NCBI GenBank assembly: GCA_020072585.1 | Contig: JAIQGL010000026.1 | Span: 116,913-180,912, forward strand | DNA length: 64,000 nucleotides | From: Terriglobia bacterium | Lineage (GTDB): Bacteria > Acidobacteriota > Terriglobia > Terriglobales > Acidobacteriaceae | Direction of reading: 5' to 3' | Part shown: in pieces, positions 17,112-23,813 of the stretch | Layout: each line of letters begins with the position of its first letter | Position numbering within the stretch: position 1 is the first letter of the stretch | Notes under the pieces: model-generated | The model's database searches: none | Told to the model about the DNA's origin: nothing | Seen by the model: the letters and a program-made list of their open reading frames with translations, nothing else | Position numbers and translations under genes: made by a program

Positions 17112-17933
17112 ATGGCGACCCGGATTTTGTTCGTCGATGACGAGGCGGGGATACGCAAGACACTGAAAATGATTCTGGTGCAGCATGGGTTCGATGTAAC
17201 TACAGCGGCGACAGTCCGCGAAGCCCTGGAACATCTCAATAGCACAACGTTTGACGTCCTGCTATCGGACCTGAATATTGGCCAGCCTGGAGACGGTTTT
17301 ACCGTGGTGAGCGCCATGCGGCGTGTACAGCCTGGGGCGGCAACGTTCATTCTTACCGGCTATCCTGATTTTGATACTGCGTTACAAGCCATCCGCAGCC
17401 AGGTGGACGACTACCTGCTCAAGCCCACGGATGTGCCCACACTGATTCACACGATCAAGCGACGGCTGGAGAACAGGCAGCCCATGCCGCCGGAGCGGCC
17501 ACTGAAGCGTGTCTCCGAGCTTATGCAGGAGAACCTGGGCGCGATCATACAAGAGTGGCTCAGTCTGGTGAAACAGCATTCCGAACTCGCCATAATACCT
17601 GTGAATGATAAGGAGAGGGTTGACCACTTGCCTGACGTGGTAAAAGAACTGGCCACACGGGTGGATGTTCTTTCTGAAGTGACTTCTCCCGGCGCGAAGA
17701 CGGCCGCGGAAGAGCATGGAAAAGTGCGCGCCCGGCAAGGGTATGACATTCCGCTGATCGTGATTGAAATGCGATTGCTGCAGCGCGTCCTCTCTTTTGT
17801 ATTGCAGCGCAACCTGATTCGCATGGACCTGAGTACGGTGATCGGCGACATGATGCAGGTGGGCGAGAGCCTACAGGAACAACTGGAATTTTCCATTCGC
17901 GGATTTCAGCAGCGCGCGCGCGAAGCGGCGTAA
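17112..17933 (+). CDS. Response regulator with RsbRD-like C-terminal domain
   Basis: A 273-residue protein. Residues 1-120 are a receiver domain with the acidic pocket Asp9-Asp10, phospho-acceptor Asp53 (LLSDLNIG), Thr in FILTGYPD and Lys in YLLKPTD. The remaining 150 residues are helical and lack DNA-binding or enzyme motifs. The stretch from ENLGAIIQEWLSLVKQ to VLSFVLQRNLIRMD resembles the RsbRD N-terminal (globin-like, four-helix) sensor domain found in stressosome and kinase proteins. Output by protein contact is therefore likely. The ATG at 17112 has GGAG seven bases upstream. No kinase gene is adjacent. Confidence 0.85.
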   Translation: MATRILFVDDEAGIRKTLKMILVQHGFDVTTAATVREALEHLNSTTFDVLLSDLNIGQPGDGFTVVSAMRRVQPGAATFILTGYPDFDTALQAIRSQVDDYLLKPTDVPTLIHTIKRRLENRQPMPPERPLKRVSELMQENLGAIIQEWLSLVKQHSELAIIPVNDKERVDHLPDVVKELATRVDVLSEVTSPGAKTAAEEHGKVRARQGYDIPLIVIEMRLLQRVLSFVLQRNLIRMDLSTVIGDMMQVGESLQEQLEFSIRGFQQRAREAA

Positions 17934-17943
17934 CCAAGGCCGC

Positions 17944-18468
17944 CTATTTTTTTGCCGGCGCTATTGTTGGCTGCGGAATTTGCGGGACGTGTCCGCGCTT
18001 ATAGACCATCATTGTTCGCTTAAATTCGATGATCACGCTGCCGTCCTGCTTGTAGCCTATGGTCTTGACTTTTACGATGCCCACGTTGGGCCTGGACTTT
18101 GATTCACGCTTTTCCAGGACCTCACTGCGGGAATAGACCGTGTCACCTTCAAAAAGCGGGTTGGGCAGCCGGACCTCGTCCCATCCCAGATTGGCCATGG
18201 CGTTTTGCGAAACATCCATGACGGACTGGCCAGTGACCAGTGCCAGCGTGAATGTGGAATCCACCAGCGGTTTGCCATATTCGGTTTGAGCACTGTATGC
18301 GGCGTCAAAATGAATGGGATTGGTGTTCTGTGTAAGGAGCGTGAACCAGATATTGTCTGCGGCAATCACGGTGCGGCCCAGCGGATGCTGGTAGACATCA
18401 CCCACCGCAAAGTCTTCATAAACGCGCCCGGTCCATCCTGGTTTTACGGTCATGGTTTTCTCCGGCAT
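17944..18468 (-). CDS. MaoC-family acyl-CoA hydratase
   Basis: A 174-residue single hot-dog-fold MaoC enzyme that should add or remove water on a CoA ester. The R-hydratase region reads LTQNTNPIHFDAAYS, where the usual catalytic Asp of D-x-N-P-x-H reads Asn; His is kept. The ATG at 18468 overlaps the acyl-CoA dehydrogenase stop (ATGA). A second ATG at 18453 has the better ribosome-binding site (GGAG, six bases). Context with an acyl-CoA dehydrogenase and a CitE-like lyase parallels the Mycobacterium tuberculosis Rv2498c-Rv2500c cluster, suggesting a C5 dicarboxyl-CoA (mesaconyl/itaconyl type) substrate. Confidence 0.88.
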   Translation of the reverse strand: MPEKTMTVKPGWTGRVYEDFAVGDVYQHPLGRTVIAADNIWFTLLTQNTNPIHFDAAYSAQTEYGKPLVDSTFTLALVTGQSVMDVSQNAMANLGWDEVRLPNPLFEGDTVYSRSEVLEKRESKSRPNVGIVKVKTIGYKQDGSVIIEFKRTMMVYKRGHVPQIPQPTIAPAKK

Positions 18469-19634
18469 CAATACGAACGTGGCAATCCGAGCACATGTTC
18501 GGCGATATAAGCAAGGATCAGGTTGGTGGAGACCGGCGCCACCTGATAAAGGCGCGTCTCACGAAATTTACGCTCCACGTCATATTCTTCCGCAAAGCCG
18601 AATCCACCATAGGTCTGGAGCGTGGCGTTGGCGGACTCCCAGGATGCATCGGCCGCCAGCAGCTTGGCCATGTTGGCCTGCGGCCCGCAGGGCTGGTGCG
18701 CATCAAACAGCGCCGCCGCACGGCCAACCATCAACGATGCCGCTTCAACATTCGCATAAGCCCGAGCGAGAGGGAACTGAATTCCCTGGTTCTGCCCGAT
18801 GGGCCGCCCAAAAACAACGCGATCTTTGGCATAGCGGCAGGCACGATCCAGGAACCAGCGTCCGTCGCCAATGCACTCGGCGGCAATCAGAATGCGCTCC
18901 GCGTTCAAGCCGTCAAGCAAGTAGCGAAAGCCCTGGCCTTCTTCGCCAATGAGATTTTCAGCGGGAACTTCCACGTCATCAAAAAAGACCTCAGTGGTGG
19001 CGTGGTTCATCATGGTGCGGATCGGCCGGATCGTCAGCCCGTGATTTTTGGCGTGGCGCAGGTCCACCAGAAGCACAGAGAGCCCCTCGCTTCGTTTTTT
19101 GACCTGTTCGAGCGGCGTGGTGCGCGCCACCAGCAGCATCAGATCCGAGTGCTCCGCGCGCGAGATCCAGATCTTCTGCCCTTTCACCACATACCTGTCG
19201 CCGGAGCGGCGGGCAAAGGTCTTCATCTGCGTGGTGTCTGAGCCGGTGGTTGGTTCGCTCACGCCGAACGCCTGTAGACGCAGTTCGCCACGGGCCAGCA
19301 CAGGCAGATACTTTTTCTTCTGCGCCTCTGAGCCATGCCGCAACAGCGTTCCCATCACATACATCTGTGCGTGGCAGGCCGCGGCGTTGCCGCCGGAATG
19401 GTGGATCTCTTCCAGAATCGTCGCCGCTTCTGTCACACCCAGGCCGGCCCCGCCGTATTCTTCAGGAATCAGCGTAGCCATGTATCCTGCCTTGGTCAGG
19501 GCTTGTACGAAAGCTTCAGGATAAGCGCGCTGGCTATCCAACTCACGCCAGTAAGCGTCAGGAAAGCCGCGGCATAGCTCGCCAACGGCATTTTTGAGTT
19601 CCTGATGCAGGCCGGTATTGGTGGGGGATGGCAT
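18468..19634 (-). CDS. Acyl-CoA dehydrogenase
   Basis: A 388-residue flavoprotein that oxidises the alpha-beta bond of an acyl-CoA and passes electrons to ETF. Family signatures are visible: PEEYGGAGLGVTEAATILEEI, the FAD loop QAFGVSEPTTGSDT, KTFARRSGDRYVVKGQKIWIS, and a C-terminal LQTYGGFGFAEEYDVERKFRE. The latter is the short/branched-chain ACAD region; the residue at the IVD-type base position cannot be fixed by eye. It ends in a four-base overlap with the MaoC gene, and 220 repeat-containing bases separate it from the upstream cyclase-family gene. The pair is close to the FadE19-MaoC arrangement. Confidence 0.92.
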   Translation of the reverse strand: MPSPTNTGLHQELKNAVGELCRGFPDAYWRELDSQRAYPEAFVQALTKAGYMATLIPEEYGGAGLGVTEAATILEEIHHSGGNAAACHAQMYVMGTLLRHGSEAQKKKYLPVLARGELRLQAFGVSEPTTGSDTTQMKTFARRSGDRYVVKGQKIWISRAEHSDLMLLVARTTPLEQVKKRSEGLSVLLVDLRHAKNHGLTIRPIRTMMNHATTEVFFDDVEVPAENLIGEEGQGFRYLLDGLNAERILIAAECIGDGRWFLDRACRYAKDRVVFGRPIGQNQGIQFPLARAYANVEAASLMVGRAAALFDAHQPCGPQANMAKLLAADASWESANATLQTYGGFGFAEEYDVERKFRETRLYQVAPVSTNLILAYIAEHVLGLPRSY

Positions 19635-19659
19635 GGAGAAAGCTAAATGCAGGGACTAT

Positions 19660-19830
19660 GGTCCGTCACCATGGGGCAAGCGGGCACAAGGTCTTTATTT
19701 GTGCGAGCATGTCCGAGGATGTTGTCCTTCATTCACAACCCAAGGTCCCTCACTCCTATTCGGACGCTGATGAAAGCGCGTCCTCATTGACGGAGTTCGG
19801 GATGACGTTAATGACGAGATATTCTAATTC
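19660..19830. repeat. Degenerate intergenic repeat between the cyclase and acyl-CoA dehydrogenase genes
   Basis: This 220-base gap contains a repeat-like sequence with the landmarks CACAAGGTC, AAGGTCCCTCACTCC and GGGATGACG in order. The same landmarks in the same order recur at 31079-31186 (CACAAGGTCC, GCTCACGCCC, AGGATGACG). It looks like a degenerate member of a dispersed intergenic family and splits the otherwise compact CoA module. Confidence 0.5.
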
Positions 19831-19854
19831 TCCGCTATCAACACAGCAATCAAC

Positions 19855-20652
19855 TCAAGCGAGCGCGAATGGCCGTATTGGCGAACCTGTGCCGCCGCGA
19901 ATCTTTAACGGCGAAGCGACGAACACAAATTCAAAAACCCGCTCCGCCGCCAGTTGCTCCAGGTCCAGGCATTCAATGATATGTATACCGCTTTCCACCA
20001 GCAGGTGTACGTGCACGGGCATGGTATGCGAAGGCACCCGTTCAAAGTTGATTGTGTCTGATCCCGCAGCGAAAATCCCTTTGCTGCTCAGCCAGCGCGC
20101 TCCTTTTTCAGATGGGCCAGGGCCATGCATCTGGGATTCAAAGCGCGCAGCATCAGAAAAGAAAGCGCCCCACCCGGTCCGCAGTAGAACTATGTCGCCG
20201 GACCCAATCTCAACTTTCTGCGCGCGGGCGGTGGCTTCCAGGTGTTCCGGTGTGATCTCAAATGCCGCAGGCAGGCTCGCGGCCTGTTGTTCTCCAGCGA
20301 TGTCCAGAAGAATGCCGCGGCGCACAATGGGAGCCAGCGTATCGATGGAAAGCTGTTTCATGCCTGCATAAGACTGGGCTGATGCTACGTCGAGCCCGCC
20401 GTGCAATTTTCCGCCGCAGGAGAAATGGCAAAGCGCATCAATATGCGTTCCCAGGTGTCCACCCAGGGCCAATCCTTCAGACGCGGAGCTGCCGCCGTTC
20501 GGCATTACATAATCTCCGTGCAACTTGGTAAGGCTGAACAAAAAAGGCGGGTGCACCGGATGACGCGGCATGCCTACAAAGTAAGGCTGCGCCAGATCGT
20601 AGACTTTGGCATTACCAAGCAGTTCCAGTAGCGATTGAGTTTTTGTCCCCAT
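19855..20652 (-). CDS. Cyclase-family protein (kynurenine-formamidase-like metal hydrolase)
   Basis: A 265-residue member of the cyclase/KynB family of metal-dependent amidohydrolases. The metal-binding motif HLGTHIDALCHF (HxGTHxDxxxH) is present. Further family features are GDIVLLRTGW and the late HVHLLVESGIHIIECLDLEQL. True kynurenine formamidases are shorter; this longer type is found in diverse catabolic clusters and its substrate is unknown. Only three bases separate it from the CitE-like gene upstream, so the two are co-transcribed. Confidence 0.88.
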   Translation of the reverse strand: MGTKTQSLLELLGNAKVYDLAQPYFVGMPRHPVHPPFLFSLTKLHGDYVMPNGGSSASEGLALGGHLGTHIDALCHFSCGGKLHGGLDVASAQSYAGMKQLSIDTLAPIVRRGILLDIAGEQQAASLPAAFEITPEHLEATARAQKVEIGSGDIVLLRTGWGAFFSDAARFESQMHGPGPSEKGARWLSSKGIFAAGSDTINFERVPSHTMPVHVHLLVESGIHIIECLDLEQLAAERVFEFVFVASPLKIRGGTGSPIRPFALA

Positions 20653-20655
20653 AGT

Positions 20656-21588
20656 CTATTTTTTGGTTTTTTGCAGCAACCCTGTCTTCCGGGCAATGGC
20701 CAGTTTTTTGCGTTCAATGGGCAGGCTCGCGGCGTCCACCATTTCGTCCTTGTATACCATCGCGCCCACGCCGGATTCGACGTCAGATTTCTCGTAAAGA
20801 TCAATGATCTCCCGCGCACGGGTGATCTCGTCATGCGAAGGAGTGAACACGCGGTTGATGACCGATACCTGGTCAGGATGAATGGCCCACTTGCCGTCAA
20901 ACCCCATTTGTGCGGCTGAGTTTGCATCATGCTCACATTGCCGCAGGTCGCGGAATTGGAATGTAACGCCGTCCACCACATCGATGCCCGCGGCCCGCGC
21001 GGCGGCCACGGTCTTGGCTTTGGGATAGTGATAAAGCGCAAACTGTTCGCGAACCGGACCGCGCGCGCCTATGTTGCCTGCATAGTCCAACACGCCAAAG
21101 ATCAGCCCTGCCAGCCGTGGCGTGGAACCCGCAATCTGTTCCGCGCGTAAAACGGCTTTTGCGCTTTCAATCAAGGCTTCCAGCCGGATATGGCCAATGG
21201 GAAGCCCGATGTTCTGTTCAATCTGCGTCAGCAATCGATCCGCAAAAAGAACATCGCCTGCATCCTGAACTTTTGGCAGCACAACAACATCTATCTTGCC
21301 GCCTGCGGACTCAACTACTTCGATCACATCGCGATAGAAGAACTTTGTGTGAATTCCATTGGGACGGAAGGCGCGGATCTTGCCGCCGAAATCGAGAGTA
21401 TCGAATGCTTCAATCAGAGTCTTGCGCGCAGAGGTCTTCTGCGAAGGAGCGCAACCGTCCTCCAGATCAAAGACTACTTCGTCCGCCTCGCTGGCCGCAG
21501 CTTTGGCCATCATTTTGAGCGAATGAGCCGGACAGGCAAGCTCGCTGCGCCGCACCGTGACGGGCCCTTCATGCTGTGGAGCTGACAT
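20656..21588 (-). CDS. CitE-like CoA-ester lyase (HpcH/HpaI superfamily)
   Basis: A 310-residue TIM-barrel lyase that makes or cleaves beta-hydroxyacyl-CoA C-C bonds (malyl-, beta-methylmalyl- or citramalyl-CoA). Visible features are the opening RRSELACPAHSLKMMAKA, the acidic FDLEDGCAP, the substrate Arg in RAFRPNG, the metal-binding LEALIES and FGVLDYAGNIGARG. Length and motifs fit the CLYBL/Mcl group rather than the citrate lyase subunit. It is the first gene of the module with the cyclase-family protein, followed by acyl-CoA dehydrogenase and MaoC. A C5-dicarboxylate or leucine-derived CoA route is inferred, not shown. Confidence 0.9.
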   Translation of the reverse strand: MSAPQHEGPVTVRRSELACPAHSLKMMAKAAASEADEVVFDLEDGCAPSQKTSARKTLIEAFDTLDFGGKIRAFRPNGIHTKFFYRDVIEVVESAGGKIDVVVLPKVQDAGDVLFADRLLTQIEQNIGLPIGHIRLEALIESAKAVLRAEQIAGSTPRLAGLIFGVLDYAGNIGARGPVREQFALYHYPKAKTVAAARAAGIDVVDGVTFQFRDLRQCEHDANSAAQMGFDGKWAIHPDQVSVINRVFTPSHDEITRAREIIDLYEKSDVESGVGAMVYKDEMVDAASLPIERKKLAIARKTGLLQKTKK

Positions 21589-21620
21589 TCACTTTTCCTT
21601 CCGTTGCCGCCTGAAGCAAA

Positions 21621-23036
21621 CTACTGCCCGCCAGCGAGAGACTTGATGAACTCATAATAAAAATCCACGCCATCGTAAAAATCTTTTATGCCAATACGTT
21701 CGTCCTTGCCATGAGCACGGTCATCCTCCACGTCAGTAAAGACGCCGGGGACCCCGTATGCGGGAATGCCGGCAATGCGCAGATATTTACCGTCGCTCGC
21801 ACCATTGTCCATCACCGGCACGATGGGAATGCCGCCGTAGAGTTTACCGCTGAGTGACTCCAATTTACTTACGATTCCTGGATTGATAACGGAGGCAGGC
21901 GCCGGCACCACTTCACCCACAACGCTGACCACGATGCGATCATCGGCCAGCACGCGCTTGAGCGTGTCCTGGACATTCGGCAGCGAGTCCTGGGGCAGCA
22001 TACGGCAATTCACATTGGCCGCCGCGGTCTGAGGAAGGGCATTATTGGCGTGTCCGCCTTCAAGGCGCGTGGCCACACAGGTGGTGCGGAGAAGAGCATT
22101 GAAGTACGGCGATTCGCTCAAATGTCTGGCTGCGGCTTCTGCTTTGGCCTTGTCCGGGCCGATCACAGCTCGAAAGTCGGTGGCCGTCGCTGGAGTTTCA
22201 AGCGGAGCGGTGTGTTCAAAGTAACCGCGCGTGGTCTCATTCAGGTTGGTGGGAAAATCAAACGCAGCAAGCCGGGAGAGTCCCTGCGCAAGGTGGTAGA
22301 TGGCATTGTCTTTTGTGGGCCGCGAGCTGTGTCCACCGTTGCTTTTTACTTCCAGCCGAAAATCAACATAGTTCTTCTCGCTGGTTTGCATGCCGAGCAG
22401 AAGCCGTTTGCCCTTCTTGGTTTCAAAGTTGCCCGCGTCAGTGTTGATGCAGAATTCGGCGTCAATCAGTTCGCGATGGTTCTTGATCAGCCACTGCACG
22501 CCATTGGACGCGCCGCCCTCTTCGTCAGCGGTGAGAGCGATGATCAGATCGCGGGCAGGTGTCCAGCCTTCTTTCTTGAGACGAAGAAAGTTTGCCACCA
22601 GCAGAGTGTCACCCTGTTTAATGTCTGAGGTGCCGCGGCCGTAAAAAAAGCCGTCAGCTTCATTGAGCCTGAACGGGTCCATGGACCAGTCCTGGCGTAG
22701 CGCCTCCACCACATCCAAATGCGCCAGAAAGAGGATGGGCCTGGCCTGGCCGCGTCCATGAAGGCGGACGACCAGATTTTTTTTGCTTGGCAGCGGCCCC
22801 AGGACCTGGACGTCTTCCGCCGGAAAACCCGCAGCGCGAAAACGCGCGGCCATGGCTTCCGTCGCGGCGGTCACGTTGCCGGCGGCCGTATCCGTGGTGT
22901 TGATCTCAATGAGTTCCTTGAAGATATCGTGTGCAATCTGGTGCTCAGGGGTAAGTGCAGGTTGTGACTGGGCCAGTGCTGAGCCACAGAACAGCATGGC
23001 CAGGACGCCTGCCAGCGGTAGAAGAGTGTTATTCAT
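21621..23036 (-). CDS. Secreted M20-family zinc peptidase
   Basis: A 471-residue exported metallopeptidase or deacylase. The signal peptide is MNNTLLPLAGVLAMLFCGSALAQ. Zinc-site motifs of the M20 family are LFLAHLDVVEA, TADEEGGASNG, CINTDAGNFE and, near the C-terminus, DDRAHGKDERI. An inserted dimerisation (lid) domain lies between. M20 enzymes cleave dipeptides, carboxypeptidase substrates or acyl-amino acids; this one is probably periplasmic. The ATG at 23036 is chosen as the one directly before a signal peptide; the longer frame to 23192 has no homology. Confidence 0.92.
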   Translation of the reverse strand: MNNTLLPLAGVLAMLFCGSALAQSQPALTPEHQIAHDIFKELIEINTTDTAAGNVTAATEAMAARFRAAGFPAEDVQVLGPLPSKKNLVVRLHGRGQARPILFLAHLDVVEALRQDWSMDPFRLNEADGFFYGRGTSDIKQGDTLLVANFLRLKKEGWTPARDLIIALTADEEGGASNGVQWLIKNHRELIDAEFCINTDAGNFETKKGKRLLLGMQTSEKNYVDFRLEVKSNGGHSSRPTKDNAIYHLAQGLSRLAAFDFPTNLNETTRGYFEHTAPLETPATATDFRAVIGPDKAKAEAAARHLSESPYFNALLRTTCVATRLEGGHANNALPQTAAANVNCRMLPQDSLPNVQDTLKRVLADDRIVVSVVGEVVPAPASVINPGIVSKLESLSGKLYGGIPIVPVMDNGASDGKYLRIAGIPAYGVPGVFTDVEDDRAHGKDERIGIKDFYDGVDFYYEFIKSLAGGQ

Positions 23037-23107
23037 CGTGCGGGGATTATAAATTCTTGCGCCAGGAAAACAGCTCGGAATTCGCGCAATATCCTTATAA
23101 TTGAAGA

Positions 23108-23356
23108 ATGGCAAGAGGTTGGGAAAGCAAATCAGTCGAGGCGCAAATGGAAGATGCGAAAGACGGCCAGCCTGCGGGGTCAAAGCGCTCACTTACTGAC
23201 GGCGAGAGGAAAGACCAGCACGAGCGAGATAGCCTGAAGCTCTCACGCGCTTATGTGGTGCAGCAGATCGAGGTTGCCAACAATGAAAAATATAAGGAAT
23301 CATTGCGGCAGGCTTTGCAGGAGATAGACCAAAAACTGGCCAAATTGGCTCGTTGA
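23108..23356 (+). CDS. Small charged hypothetical protein, 82 aa
   Basis: Not recognised as a named family. A hydrophilic protein whose last 45 residues (from SRAYVVQQIEVANNEKYKE to KLAKLAR) are predicted amphipathic helix and possible coiled coil. It is divergent from the M20 peptidase. Composition is consistent with a real protein, and no competing frame is plausible here. Confidence 0.55.
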   Translation: MARGWESKSVEAQMEDAKDGQPAGSKRSLTDGERKDQHERDSLKLSRAYVVQQIEVANNEKYKESLRQALQEIDQKLAKLAR

Positions 23357-23419
23357 AGAACGCTCGCGTCAGGCGGCGGTAGAGCCTGTACCAGGAGTGT
23401 CCGCGATGGCGGCGCGCGT

Positions 23420-23569
23420 TCAGACGGTTGCTCTCCGTCCGGTGATGAGTTCAACCAGGAACCCTGCAAGCGCAACCACAAGGACCAAGCGAATCAAGGT
23501 CCCCGCCATATGAAAGCCCCCGCTCAGCAGCCACAGTAACAGCAAAAGAACAAATAGAACCCAGAGCAT
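23420..23569 (-). CDS. 49-aa membrane protein, DUF5670/lmo0937-like
   Basis: A short frame on the minus strand encodes MLWVLFVLLLLLWLLSGG, then a second hydrophobic segment ending in LVELITGRRATV. This is the layout of the DUF5670 (lmo0937) family: about 50 residues, two membrane segments, and a basic C-terminus with ITGRR. GGGAGG lies nine bases before the ATG. The family has no assigned function. It stands alone between the small charged gene and the Omp85 gene. Confidence 0.75.
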   Translation of the reverse strand: MLWVLFVLLLLLWLLSGGFHMAGTLIRLVLVVALAGFLVELITGRRATV

Positions 23570-23813
23570 TTATGCTGGCCTCCCGCCCGACGCAACTTTG
23601 CCCGCATTCAAGTTAGATGCGTGCGCCCAATGGTTGAGTTGACCTGACTCGAGATACAAGCAACTCTGCTGCTGCGCCAACAGCAGTGTTGCTGCGCAGT
23701 TCACTACGGCGAGCAACAAGAACTCTCTTTTACAACTCTAATCAACGTGGGTTCATGTTAGCGGTGCGGCGGCTCCCTGGCCGCGGGAATAGACGAGAGA
23801 CTCTCAAAGCGCA

